A program made the position numbers and the translations under genes. From Yamagishiella unicocca (taxonomy: Eukaryota > Chlorophyta > Chlorophyceae > Chlamydomonadales > Volvocaceae), in contig BDSL01000012.1 of NCBI GenBank assembly GCA_003116995.1, forward strand, positions 795,001 through 859,000: a stretch of 64,000 bases of DNA, given 5' to 3'. The notes beneath the pieces were generated by a model. That model saw nothing but the letters and a program-made list of their open reading frames with translations, was not told the origin of the DNA and ran no database searches. The first letter of the stretch is position 1. Every line of letters begins with the position of its first letter. Below are positions 1-12,700 of the stretch, piece by piece.

Positions 1-1576
1 AGATGCTGCTGTTGCTGCTGCTGCTGGCGGTCTTGCTGCGCGTTGGGCACCTCTGCCGACGATGAAGACGCACATATGGGCCCCAGCTGCGGCTGCGGCT
101 GCGGCTGCGGCTGTCGCGGCTGCGTCGCGTCTGTCACAGGCGCGGGGCCCTGCGGCGTTATCGAGGCAAGGTCAGAAGCGCGTGGGCGCATCATGTAGAC
201 GGCGATCCTTGGGCTGCTGAGTACGATAGCGCCAACGAGTTCAGGAAAGACGCAGTCGCGCTCGACGAGAAGCAATTTAGTCTGTCCTAATCGCCGGCGG
301 AATTGATACCGCGGAGGCTCTTCTGCAGCCGCGAGCGCGAGCGTCCAGGTGCTAACAAGAACCAGCAGCAGAGCTTTGATGTTACCCGACGAGAAAAATG
401 CTGCGAAACTAACACAGGGAAAGGACGGGTGGCTGGCAACGCTGCCTAGAACGCAACGCAAGGAAGCTGGGTCGCTGAACGCTTACGAACGCAACCCACC
501 GCGCGGGAGGCGTCTTCCTCGGCGGTGAAGCCAAGGCAGCCCTGACGTCCTACATCATCCATGCTCGCGGACATGCTCGCGGACATGCTCGCGGACATGC
601 TCGCGGACTAGCCGGGCGCGAGCAGCCAGCAGGCGCCACGCTGCTCGCTATGCCGAGGCGGGTCAAGCTCGCCCCGGCCCTGCTTCCCAAGATCAGACAA
701 ACACGTGCTGATACGATGGATACAAACGTGATGATCCGCTACAAGAAGAGAGCCGCGAGGCGCACAGCTCCCGGCACTTTCGGAACCTGCTTCTCGTTAT
801 GACCCAAAGGTCAGGCCCGGCCAGGTACCGTTCTTACAACAGTGGAAGGACTCGTTGTGCAGCTTTGTCAGTATAGGTATATATGTATCGAAAAACCAGC
901 GGCTAAACTGATGAGACGCTGCGTACGGTGTTGGGTCAGCAGGATGCGCTCCCAGCGGTCGCAAACAGGAAAGGGGCTGCGGCGCTGACTTGTCCCAGCA
1001 AGTAGCCAGGCACATAGCGCTGCAGCCACCTTACTCAGTAGCTCAAATCAACGCTCTGGACATGGCCCTGGAAATCCCCGAGACGGGTACGGTCTTGGCC
1101 CGGGCCGAACGCAGCGACCCACCCTGGTGAACTGCTGGCCGAACAGGCCAACCATTAGGCTCCAAGCATCTCAACTACGCACAAGTATGTGCATGCAGGG
1201 CATTTGTTGCGGAGTCGATCTCACCAGCAAAGTGTACCACCACGAGCAACATGCTCGTAAGCGTGGTAAGTGATCCTCGATGATCCCTGCCGGATTGTTT
1301 TTCCGCGCGCACATGTTCAGTCTGCCAACGCGATATGCCGCTGTCACCTCATCCTCGAGGATTACCGCGACAGACAGGGACAGACCGCCAAACTCACCGA
1401 CGAGGCCTTTATATGTCCTGAAGCGTCAAGCGCACTCCACAAGGTGCCGGTCCCTTGGGTTGGGGCCGTTCGCCGAAGAACTCCCCCGCTGTATGAATCG
1501 CGGGGCGCGTCGATGCTGTGTACAGCATACACGGCGGGCTACGACTGGCTACGATGGTCTGGGACTATGCTCGGTG
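1..1576. other. Non-coding left edge with simple repeats
   Basis: I see no supportable gene here. A CTG-type triplet run occupies about 1-27, and a GC-rich hexamer-like run (ctgcgg) lies at about 84-118. A 12-bp unit (atgctcgcggac) is repeated four times exactly at 561-608. The open frames at 1270-1744 run straight into the satellite and show no family motif. Confidence 0.6.
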
Positions 1577-4500
1577 GGTCACCTAGTTCTTGCTACCGTT
1601 AAGCTGCGTGCCCAAGAGCGAGGCCGATCGCAGGTTGCCGGAGAAGCCGATGCTTGCCGATTGGCCCGGACGTCCTCGTGCGGCGATCCCGAGAGGCGAA
1701 TTTCGGTGGGGACGTTCCTTTCACCTAGGTCTTGCTACCGTTAAGCTGCGTGCCCAAGAGCGAGGCCGATCAATGGTTGCCGGAGAAGCCGATGCTTGCC
1801 GATTGGCCCGGACGTCCTCGTGCGGCGATCCCGAGAGGCGAATTTCGGTGGGGACGTTCCTTTCACCTAGTGTTTGCTACCGTTAAGCTGCGTGCCCAAG
1901 AGCGAGGCCGATCAATGGTTGCCGGAGAAGCCGATGCTTGCCGATTGGCCCGGACGTCCTCGTGCGGCGATCCCGAGAGGCGAATTTCGGTGGGGACGTT
2001 CCTCTCACCTAGTTCTTGCTACCGTTAAGCTGCGTGCCCAAGAGCGAGGCCGATCAATGGTTGCCGGAGAAGCCGATGCTTGCCGATTGGCCCGGACGTC
2101 CTCGTGCGGCGATCCCGAGAGGCGAATTTCGGTGGGGACGTTCCTTTCACCTAGTTCTTGCTACCGTTAAGCTGCGTGCCCAAGAGCGAGGCCGATCAAT
2201 GGTTGCCGGAGAAGCCGATGCTTGCCGATTGGCCCGGACGTCCTCGTGCGGCGATCCCGAGAGGCGAATTTCGGTGGGGACGTTCCTTTCACCTAGTTCT
2301 TGCTACCGTTAAGCTGCGTGCCCAAGAGCGAGGCCGATCAATGGTTGCCGGAGAAGCCGATGCTTGCCGATTGGCCCGGACGTCCTCGTGCGGCGATCCC
2401 GAGAGGCGAATTTCGGTGGGGACGTTCCTTTCACGTAGTGCTTGCTACCGTTAAGCTGCGTGCCCAAGAGCAAGGCCGATCGGAGGTTGCCGGAGAAGCC
2501 GATGCTTGCCGATTGGCCCGGACGTCCTCGTGCGGCGATCCCGAGAGGCGAATTTCGGTGGGGACGTTCCTTTCACCTAGTTCTTGCTACCGTTAAGCTG
2601 CGTGCCCAAGAGCAAGGCCGATCGGAGGTTGCCGGAGAAGCCGATGCTTGCCGATTGGCCCGGACGTCCTCGTGCGGCGATCCCGAGAGGCGAATTTCGG
2701 TGGGGACGTTCCTTTCACGTAGTGCTTGCTACCGTTAAGCTGCGTGCCCAAGAGCGAGGCCGATCGAAGGTTGCCGTAGAAGCCGATGCTTGCCGATTGG
2801 CCCGGACGTCCTCGTGTGGCGTCCCCGAGAGGCCAATTTGAGCAGGGACGTTCATTTCACGTAGTGCTTGCTACCGTTAAGCTGCGTGCCCAAGAGCGAG
2901 GCCGATCAATGGTTGCCGTAGAAGCCGATGCTTGCCGATTTGCCCGGACGTCCTCGTGCGGCGATCCCGAGAGGCGAATTTCGGTGGGGACGTTCCTTTC
3001 ACCTAGTTCTTGCTACCGTTAAGCTGCGTGCCCAAGAGCGAGGCCGATCAATGGTTGCCGGAGAAGCCGATGCTTGCCGATTGGCCCGGACGTCCTCGTG
3101 CGGCGATCCCGAGAGGCGAATTTCGGTGGGGACGTTCCTCTCATCTAGTTCTTGCTACCGTTAAGCTGCGTGCCCAAGAGCGAGGCCGATCAATGGTTGC
3201 CGGAGAAGCCGATGCTTGCCGATTGGCCCGGACGTCCTCGTGCGGCGATCCCGAGAGGCGAATTTCGGTGGGGACGTTCCTTTCACCTAGTTCATGCTAC
3301 CGTTAAGCTGCGTGCCCAAGAGCGAGGCCGATCAATGGTTGCCGGAGAAGCCGATGCTTGCCGATTGGCCCGGACGTCCTCGTGCGGCGATCCCGAGAGG
3401 CGAATTTCGGTGGGGACGTTCCTTTCACCTAGTTCTTGCTACCGTTAAGCTGCGTGCCCAAGAGCGAGGCCGATCAATGGTTGCCGGAGAAGCCGATGCT
3501 TGCCGATTGGCCCGGACGTCCTCGTGCGGCGATCCCGAGAGGCGAATTTCGGTGGGGACGTTCCTTTCACGTAGTGCTTGCTACCGTTAAGCTGCGTGCC
3601 CAAGAGCGAGGCCGATCGAAGGTTGCCGTAGAAGCCGATGCTTGCCGATTGGCCCGGACGTCCTCGTGTGGCGTCCCCGAGAGGCCAATTTGAGCAGGGA
3701 CGTTCATTTCACCTAGTTAGTGCTACGGTTAAGCTGCGTGCCCAAGAGCGAGGCCGATCAATGGTTGCCGTAGAAGCCGATGCTTGCCGATTGGCCCGGA
3801 CGTCCTCGTGCGGCGATCCCGAGAGGCGAATTTCGGTGGGGACGTTCCTTTCACGTAGTGCTTGCTACCGTTAAGCTGCGTGCCCAAGAGCGAGGCCGAT
3901 CAATGGTTGCCGGAGAAGCCGATGCTTGCCGATTGGCCCGGACGTCCTCGTGCGGCGATCCCGAGAGGCGAATTTCGGTGGGGACGTTCCTTTCACCTAG
4001 TTCTTGCTACCGTTAAGCTGCGTGCCCAAGAGCGAGGCCGATCAATGGTTGCCGGAGAAGCCGATGCTTGCCGATTGGCCCGGACGTCCTCGTGCGGCGA
4101 TCCCGAGAGGCGAATTTCGGTGGGGACGTTCCTTTCACGTAGTGCTTGCTACCGTTAAGCTGCGTGCCCAAGAGCGAGGCCGATCGAAGGTTGCCGTAGA
4201 AGCCGATGCTTGCCGATTGGCCCGGACGTCCTCGTGTGGCGTCCCCGAGAGGCCAATTTGAGCAGGGACGTTCATTTCACCTAGTTAGTGCTACGGTTAA
4301 GCTGCGTGCCCAAGAGCGAGGCCGATCAATGGTTGCCGTAGAAGCCGATGCTTGCCGATTTGCCCGGACGTCCTCGTGCGGCGATCCCGAGAGGCGAATT
4401 TCGGTGGGGACGTTCCTTTCACCTAGTTCTTGCTACCGTTAAGCTGCGTGCCCAAGAGCGAGGCCGATCAATGGTTGCCGGAGAAGCCGATGCTTGCCGA

Positions 4501-7500
4501 TTGGCCCGGACGTCCTCGTGCGGCGATCCCGAGAGGCGAATTTCGGTGGGGACGTTCCTTTCACCTAGTTCTTGCTACCGTTAAGCTGCGTGCCGAAGAG
4601 CGAGGCCGATCAATGGTTGCCGGAGAAGCCGATGCTTGCCGATTGGCCCGGACGTCCTCGTGCGGCGATCCCGAGAGGCGAATTTCGGTGGGGACGTTCC
4701 TTTCACCTAGTTCTTGCTACCGTTAAGCTGCGTGCCCAAGAGCAAGGCCGATCGGAGGTTGCCGGAGAAGCCGATGCTTGCCGATTGGCCCGGACGTCCT
4801 CGTGCGGCGATCCCGAGAGGCGAATTTCGGTGGGGACGTTCCTTTCACCTAGTTCATGCTACCGTTAAGCTGCGTGCCCAAGAGCGAGGCCGATCAATGG
4901 TTGCCGGAGAAGCCGATGCTTGCCGATTGGCCCGGACGTCCTCGTGCGGCGATCCCGAGAGGCGAATTTCGGTGGGGACGTTCCTTTCACCTAGTTCTTG
5001 CTACCGTTAAGCTGCGTGCCCAAGAGCGAGGCCGATGGCCAGATGCGATGGGGACGTCTGTGGGCGTCCGAGAGGCAATTTGGGGGAGTTCTCACTGCGC
5101 CGTAAGCTGCGTGCCAAGAGCGAGGCCGATCAATGGTTGCCGGAGAAGCCGATGCTTGCCGATTGGCCCGGACGTCCTCGTGCGGCGATCCCGAGAGGCG
5201 AATTTCGGTGGGGACGTTCCTTTCACTAGTTCTTGCTACCGTTAAGCTGCGTGCCCAAGAGCGAGGCCGATCAATGGTTGCCGGAGAAGCCGATGCTTGC
5301 CGATTGGCCCGGACGTCCTCGTGCGGCGATCCCGAGAGGCGAATTTCGGTGGGGACGTTCCTTTCACTAGTTCTTGCTACCGTTAAGCTGCGTGCCCAAG
5401 AGCGAGGCCGATCAATGGTTGCCGGAGAAGCCGATGCTTGCCGATTGGCCCGGACGTCCTCGTGCGGCGATCCCGAGAGGCGAATTTCGGTGGGGACGTT
5501 CCTTTCACCTAGTTCTTGCTACCGTTAAGCTGCGTGCCCAAGAGCGAGGCCGATCAATGGTTGCCGGAGAAGCCGATGCTTGCCGATTGGCCCGGACGTC
5601 CTCGTGCGGCGATCCCGAGAGGCGAATTTCGGTGGGGACGTTCCTTTCACGTAGTGCTTGCTACCGTTAAGCTGCGTGCCCAAGAGCGAGGCCGATCGAA
5701 GGTTGCCGTAGAAGCCGATGCTTGCCGATTGGCCCGGACGTCCTCGTGGGCGTCCCGAGAGGCGAATTTGGGGGGACGTTCCTTTCACTAGTCTTGCTAC
5801 CGTTAAGCTGCGTGCCCAAGAGCGAGGCCGATCAATGGTTGCCGGAGAAGCCGATGCTTGCCGATTGGCCCGGACGTCCTCGTGCGGCGATCCCGAGAGG
5901 CGAATTTCGGTGGGGACGTTCCTTTCACCTAGTTCTTGCTACCGTTAAGCTGCGTGCCCAAGAGCGAGGCCGATCAATGGTTGCCGGAGAAGCCGATGCT
6001 TGCCGATTGGCCCGGACGTCCTCGTGCGGCGATCCCGAGAGGCGAATTTCGGTGGGGACGTTCCTTTCACTAGTTCTTGCTACCGTTAAGCTGCGTGCCC
6101 AAGAGCGAGGCCGATCAATGGTTGCCGGAGAAGCCGATGCTTGCCGATTGGCCCGGACGTCCTCGTGCGGCGATCCCGAGAGGCGAATTTCGGTGGGGAC
6201 GTTCCTTTCACCTAGTTCTTGCTACCGTTAAGCTGCGTGCCCAAGAGCGAGGCCGATCGAAGGTTGCCGTAGAAGCCGATGCTTGCCGATTGGCCCGGAC
6301 GTCCTCGTGCGGCGATCCCGAGAGGCGAATTTCGGTGGGGACGTTCCTTTCACCTAGTTCTTGCTACCGTTAAGCTGCGTGCCCAAGAGCGAGGCCGATC
6401 AATGGTTGCCGGAGAAGCCGATGCTTGCCGATTGGCCCGGACGTCCTCGTGCGGCGATCCCGAGAGGCGAATTTCGGTGGGGACGTTCCTTTCACCTAGT
6501 TCTTGCTACCGTTAAGCTGCGTGCCCAAGAGCGAGGCCGATCAATGGTTGCCGGAGAAGCCGATGCTTGCCGATTGGCCCGGACGTCCTCGTGCGGCGAT
6601 CCCGAGAGGCGAATTTCGGTGGGGACGTTCCTTTCACGTAGTGCTTGCTACCGTTAAGCTGCGTGCCCAAGAGCGAGGCCGATCGAAGGTTGCCGGAGAA
6701 GCCGATGCTTGCCGATTGGCCCGGACGTCCTCGTGCGGCGATCCCGAGAGGCGAATTTCGGTGGGGACGTTCCTTTCACCTAGTTCTTGCTACCGTTAAG
6801 CTGCGTGCCCAAGAGCGAGGCCGATCAATGGTTGCCGGAGAAGCCGATGCTTGCCGATTGGCCCGGACGTCCTCGTGCGGCGATCCCGAGAGGCGAATTT
6901 CGGTGGGGACGTTCCTTCATCTAGTTCTTGCTACCGTTAAGCTGCGTGCCCAAGAGCGAGGCCGATCAATGGTTGCCGGAGAAGCCGATGCTTGCCGATT
7001 GGCCCGGACGTCCTCGTGCGGCGATCCCGAGAGGCGAATTTCGGTGGGGACGTTCCTTTCACCTAGTTCTTGCTACCGTTAAGCTGCGTGCCCAAGAGCG
7101 AGGCCGATCAATGGTTGCCGGAGAAGCCGATGCTTGCCGATTGGCCCGGACGTCCTCGTGCGGCGATCCCGAGAGGCGAATTTCGGTGGGGACGTTCCTT
7201 TCACCTAGTTCTTGCTACCGTTAAGCTGCGTGCCCAAGAGCGAGGCCGATCAATGGTTGCCGGAGAAGCCGATGCTTGCCGATTGGCCCGGACGTCCTCG
7301 TGCGGCGATCCCGAGAGGCGAATTTCGGTGGGGACGTTCCTTTCACGTAGTGCTTGCTACCGTTAAGCTGCGTGCCCAAGAGCGAGGCCGATCGAAGGTT
7401 GCCGTAGAAGCCGATGCTTGCCGATTGGCCCGGACGTCCTCGTGTGGCGTCCCGAGAGGCGAATTTCGGTGGGGACGTTCCTTTCACGTAGTGCTTGCTA

Positions 7501-9054
7501 CCGTTAAGCTGCGTGCCCAAGAGCGAGGCCGATCAATGGTTGCCGGAGAAGCCGATGCTTGCCGATTGGCCCGGACGTCCTCGTGCGGCGATCCCGAGAG
7601 GCGAATTTCGGTGGGGACTTTCCTTTCACCTAGTTCTTGCTACCGTTAAGCTGCGTGCCCAAGAGCGAGGCCGATCAATGGTTGCCGGAGAAGCCGATGC
7701 TTGCCGATTGGCCCGGACGTCCTCGTGCGGCGATCCCGAGAGGCGAATTTCGGTGGGGACGTTCCTCTCATCTAGTTCTTGCTACCGTTAAGCTGCGTGC
7801 CCAAGAGCGAGGCCGATCAATGGTTGCCGGAGAAGCCGATGCTTGCCGATTGGCCCGGACGTCCTCGTGCGGCGATCCCGAGAGGCGAATTTCGGTGGGG
7901 ATGTTCCTTTCACCTAGTTCTTGCTACCGTTAAGCTGCGTGCCCAAGAGCGAGGCCGATCAATGGTTGCTTGAGAAGCCGATGCTTGCCGATTGGCCCGG
8001 ACGTCCTCGTGCGGCGATCCCGAGAGGCGAATTTCGGTGGGGACGTTCCTTTCATCTAGTTCTTGCTACCGTTAAGCTGCGTGCCCAAGAGCGAGGCCGA
8101 TCAATGGTTGCCGGAGAAGCCGATGCTTGCCGATTGGCCCGGACGTCCTCGTGCGGCGATCCCGAGAGGCGAATTTCGGTGGGGACGTTCCTTTCACCTA
8201 GTTCTTGCTACCGTTAAGCTGCGTGCCCAAGAGCGAGGCCGATCAATGGTTGCCGGAGAAGCCGATGCTTGCCAATTGGCCCGGACGTCCTCGTGCGGCG
8301 ATCCCGAGAGGCGAATTTCGGTGGGGACGTTCCTTTCATCTAGTTCTTGCTACCGTTAAGCTGCGTGCCCAAGAGCGAGGCCGATCAATGGTTGCCGGAG
8401 AAGCCGATGCTTGCCGATTGGCCCGGACGTCCTCGTGCGGCGATCCCGAGAGGCGAATTTCGGTGGGGACGTTCCTTTCACCTAGTTCTTGCTACCGTTA
8501 AGCTGCGTGCCCAAGAGCGAGGCCGATCAATGGTTGCCGGAGAAGCCGATGCTTGCCGATTGGCCCGGACGTCCTCGTGCGGCGATCCCGAGAGGCGAAT
8601 TTCGGTGGGGACGTTCCTTTCATCTAGTTCTTGCTACCGTTAAGCTGCGTGCCCAAGAGCGAGGCCGATCAATGGTTGCCGGAGAAGCCGATGCTTGCCG
8701 ATTGGCCCGGACGTCCTCGTGCGGCGATCCCGAGAGGCGAATTTCGGTGGGGACGTTCCTTTCACCTAGTTCTTGCTACCGTTAAGCTGCGTGCCCAAGA
8801 GCGAGGCCGATCGAAGGTTGCCGTAGAAGCCGATGCTTGCCGATTGGCCCGGACGTCCTCGTGTGGCGTCCCCGAGAGGCCAATTTTAGCAGGGACGTTC
8901 ATTTCACCTAGTTAGTGCTACCGTTAAGCTGCGTGCCCAAGAGCGAGGCCGATCAATGGTTGCCGGAGAAGCCGATGCTTGCCGATTGGCCCGGACGTCC
9001 TCGTGCGGCGATCCCGAGAGGCGAATTTCGGTGGGGACGTTCCTTTCACCTAGT
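1577..9054. repeat. 142-bp tandem satellite array, about 53 monomers
   Basis: The unit containing the word gctaccgttaagctgcgtgc recurs every 142 bp (for example 1590, 1732, 1874, 2016, 2158, 2300) until 9054. Most monomers are nearly identical. A few carry linked variants: gatcgaagg or gatcggagg in place of gatcaatgg, gtagtgc in place of ctagttc, and a divergent second half (ggccaatttgagcaggg). The divergent form sits near 2815, 3667, 4235 and 8862, and the first spacings are 6 and 4 monomers, so short higher-order units exist. Since 142 is not a multiple of 3, the frame shifts every unit and the 98-residue ORFs seen in each monomer are by-products. Both strands have stops in each unit. Centromeric, subtelomeric or heterochromatic use is possible but not shown. 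Confidence 0.97.
5035..5112. repeat. Damaged satellite monomer
   Basis: The regular 142-bp phase breaks here. The unit starting near 4998 loses its normal middle (ggccagatgcgatggggacg replaces the usual sequence) and is only about 113 bp long. Neighbouring units to about 6075 lack single bases in homopolymers, such as ttcactag instead of ttcacctag. Confidence 0.8.
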
Positions 9055-9755
9055 TTGGCTTCAGAGAGATAAACCGGGTCCTCTCATCATGTTTACATTA
9101 TCTGGTCCGGGCACGCGATGGCGAACGATGACCAGGTTCACGAAGACGGTACAGATCGAGACGGTGGGTCGCGTGCGAGCGGAAATTATGTACGGTGTGG
9201 CCACGTTACGGCATGCCTGTCCATTCCATTACGGATGAGTTTGCTCGACTGGGACTACGTCGTGAAGAATGTGAGCGGGGCTCGCGCGCAGTTATTAAAC
9301 CTTCGCACTCTACCCCCGGCTGTAGCAACGAAGGTCGTGCACAGGCACGGCATAAACATCAACTAGATAGACGCGCTTGACCTCAGCAGACGTCATGTCG
9401 CTTCACAAGCGAAAGAAGCGATCCGCGCCCTTATTAGGGGATTTTTATTTATGTGTATAGAATGGGAAGACGCTTCGGTCCAAGTTCAAGAACGCAGAAG
9501 CGGAAAATGGACATACAGTACCTTGAATTGACGACTCACGAAAATGTCCAGCAGCGGCAGCGGCTCTATGTGTATGTATGTACGGCACATGCTTATTCCG
9601 GGGCCTCGCCACCCATACCCTCCGCCAACACATTGTATCCCGGTGTCATCCACCAACCATATACCATCAACCATAATCCACCAAGGCGGGGGGTCTGCTC
9701 CCCCACGCTATCGACCACGCCAATCAGCGCCCGCCCGCCTGGCCCGCCTGCTCCC
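9055..9755. other. Unassigned sequence between the satellite and the TPR gene
   Basis: No gene is recognisable. Short frames at 9118-9380 show no motif. The 9436-9460 stretch is AT-rich. On the minus strand this is the 3' flank of the TPR gene. A TGTAA word (volvocine-type polyadenylation signal) can be read on the minus strand near 9093, about 660 nt past the stop codon, and may be its poly(A) signal. Confidence 0.4.
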
Positions 9756-12700
9756 TCAGAAGGCTTTGGCCAGATCTGCCTGCCGCTCCTGGAACTGTGG
9801 GCAGCGATAATGGGCCCAGGCAGGGATGGGGACGTCGTTATGGGGGACGTCGTTATGTTCCCATAACGACGTCAAGGGCCCGTCCAACCATTAAGACATG
9901 TTCAGTGCCGGCACAAGGGCTTTCCTCTACTACCCCCTCGCACTGCCCCACCTTTTGGTGGATGGCCTTCCCCCGCTCCATCGTCGCCTGCCCCTCCTGC
10001 AGTCGCTCGTAGTCGCCCATGATGAAGCCGGCCAGTGACATCAACGCAACGCCCACGTCAGCATGGTCGGGCCCGTGAACCTGCAGCAGGCGCGGCACGA
10101 GCAGACGGTTGGGCCGTTGGGGCGATTCGCGAGGGCCCAACCACCGCAACTGACCGCCGGCTGCCACCAGCGAGCATCATCTTGCCGTAGGCATGTGCGT
10201 AGGCCGTGATGATGCTATGTACGAACCATGTACGGCGCACGTGGTAAACCGCGTCTTGTCTTCTGCCTCCAGAAACCACCCTTGCGCCTCCCCTCCCGCC
10301 CCTTCTCTACCTTCTCTACCGCCGACTGCGATTGCCCCCTAACCAAGCCTCCCCCATCCCTAGACCTCCGGCCCCGAAACCCCACCTTGCGCCCCCCCCA
10401 CCCCATGTCCGTATCCATGTCGTGTAACCGGTTTTTAAGCCACCCACGCCCCTTCGCACCTTCTCTACCAGCGCAACGGCCCGCCTATGCAGGTGCTCGC
10501 CCTCCACTCTGTCGTCCAGCATGTCAGCCAGCTGTCGTACGGGGCGGTGAGTGCGGCGGTGCGGCGGGGTGGGTTAGGCTTGTCAGTGCAGGACGCCAGG
10601 GGCATTGTACACCCCCAATCATTGCGGGGGACTCGCGGGGGGAGGCGGGGAGGGGGTGGTGGCAGCTGAAATACCCACACTGGACACCTGCGGCAATTGG
10701 CTTTCCCGGCCCCCTCCCGGCCCCCTCCCGGCCCCCGAACAGATTCCTCCGGTCTCCTCCACCCCCAACTCAGCCCCACCCTAGAACCCTAAAACCCATG
10801 TCCCACGGTGGGGTTTACGCGTTTCTACGTAACTCCACTCCACAGATGTTCCCCTACAGATTCCACTCCACGGATGTTCCCTTACCCCACCAAGGCCATC
10901 CTTGCTGTGCTCCACCACGGTCCTTACTTCTCTACCCCAGCCATTCCCCCACCCACGCACCGACGCGATCGTGTTGCGCATGGCTGGGTCCTTGCCGTGC
11001 AGGATCTTCTCGTGTACGGCCAGGGCGGCCCGCATCTCCGCCACCGCCTCATCCTTCCGGCCTGGGACGAGACACGCGAGACAGCCAGATAGACAGCCGG
11101 TCATAGACAGCCGGTCATAGACAGCCGGACGGGGAGGGAGCAGGGAGGGCAGGGAGGGCTTGTGGGAGGGCAAGGAGGGCAGGGACGTAAGATGGGCGCG
11201 AGTGAGGGGCAGGGAGGGTATGAGAGGAAAACCGCAGGTCGGCACCAAAACGTAAAACAGGCACTAAAACGTAAAATAGATTATAGGTTACGTTTGGTGC
11301 ATCGTTTGAAATTGCATGCAGGTGCAGGGAGGGAGGGAGGAACGGGGAACTAAGGGGGCAGGAACCTGGGACGACCACCTGGCCCGGGTGCCGTATGTAC
11401 GTCTGGACGTCAGCGGGCGGGCGCGGGGTAGGTCGGCTCAGGTGCAAGAAGTGCGGGTGAAGCCAAACAGCCCCAGTGGCGCATCACTTTTCCCTTCCCT
11501 CTTCTATGATTGTTAGGAATTCCTAATTCCTAACAATTCCCGGTCGGTTTCTTTTATCTTTCAGTGCCGACCAACGGGGCTGCCTCCCACACCCTCTCGC
11601 GCAGCGCACACCGTACCTGCGCTCTTCAGCAGATTGGCCAGCTGCATCCTCGCGTCCACCACCTCCTTGCTGACTTCACCGTGCCCCGAAGCCTGGCAGC
11701 GTATGATCTGGCGGCACACCACCTCAGCACCGGCGTAGTCCAACTCGCCCCACAGCTTGCTCATCTGCATAATGAGATCGCTGTAGCCCGGACCGTCGTA
11801 CGACGGGGCGACGGCGGCGACGGCGACAGCAGCGGGGTCAGGGGCGGCGGCGGCGGCGGTGCGCTTGGCAGATGCGGCGCGGCTGGTGGCGGCGGCGGCG
11901 CCGCTGCCGTCCCGCTCCGCCAGCATGCTCGCCGCCACCTTGGCTATTCCCGGCACGCTGAGATCCAGCAGCAGGCAGCGTTCGTACGCCAACGTCAATT
12001 TGATCTGTGTGATGGAGCGCGACAGCTGGGTGTTTAAATTTGAAGCGTACGAGCGTACGGCAACCGCCGCCAACGGAGAACAGTAGCGGCGGGCAACTGC
12101 GAATAACTAACTGAGAAGCGTTCAGTAATATTATATTCGCATACAAAGGCGACTTCGACTCGGCTCATTCCGCTTGGCCTCCAAAGCCCTCCATGATGAT
12201 ACATGGTACATCGTACCTTGCCGGAGGGCAGCTGCGTCTCGATGTCCGCCATCTGCTTGCTTGTACGGCACACGTCCGCCTGCCGCCACTGCAGCCGCAC
12301 CGCCTCCTCCATACGGCCCTGAGGGTACCGGCAGGAGGATTGGTTTCTGGGCATTGCAATGTGCAAAGCCAATGAACAGAGGTGCAAGGGGCAAGGAGGA
12401 CCGTGCGGGGCCACGATATGTGCGGAATCGCCTCTTAGCTGCTTCCTCCCCCTCCTCCCTCACTCACTCCCTTGCGCGCCCACCGTCCAGTCCCCACGCG
12501 TGCATCGCGACCCACCAGCTTAGCCAGTGCAGTCGACCAGGTCGACAGCTCGGCGGTGTGGCTGATGACGTCGACCCGTGGGTCATCTGGGTCGCTCAGG
12601 CCCGGGGGGTCCGGGCCTGTGTCCGCCGCCGTGCCCCCCTGCAGCACCAGACCCAGCCGCCTCAGCTCCTCAACAGACTGCTCCGTGAACTCACCGCCCG

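Noticed and set aside
1590..9238. Dozens of 78-169 residue ORFs in the satellite
   Set aside because: They recur because the monomer is open for about 98 codons in one frame. The frame shifts each 142-bp unit and there is no start context or motif.
10228..11106. 292-codon plus-strand ORF
   Set aside because: It is Pro-rich and crosses exons and introns of the TPR gene on the opposite strand, with no motif.
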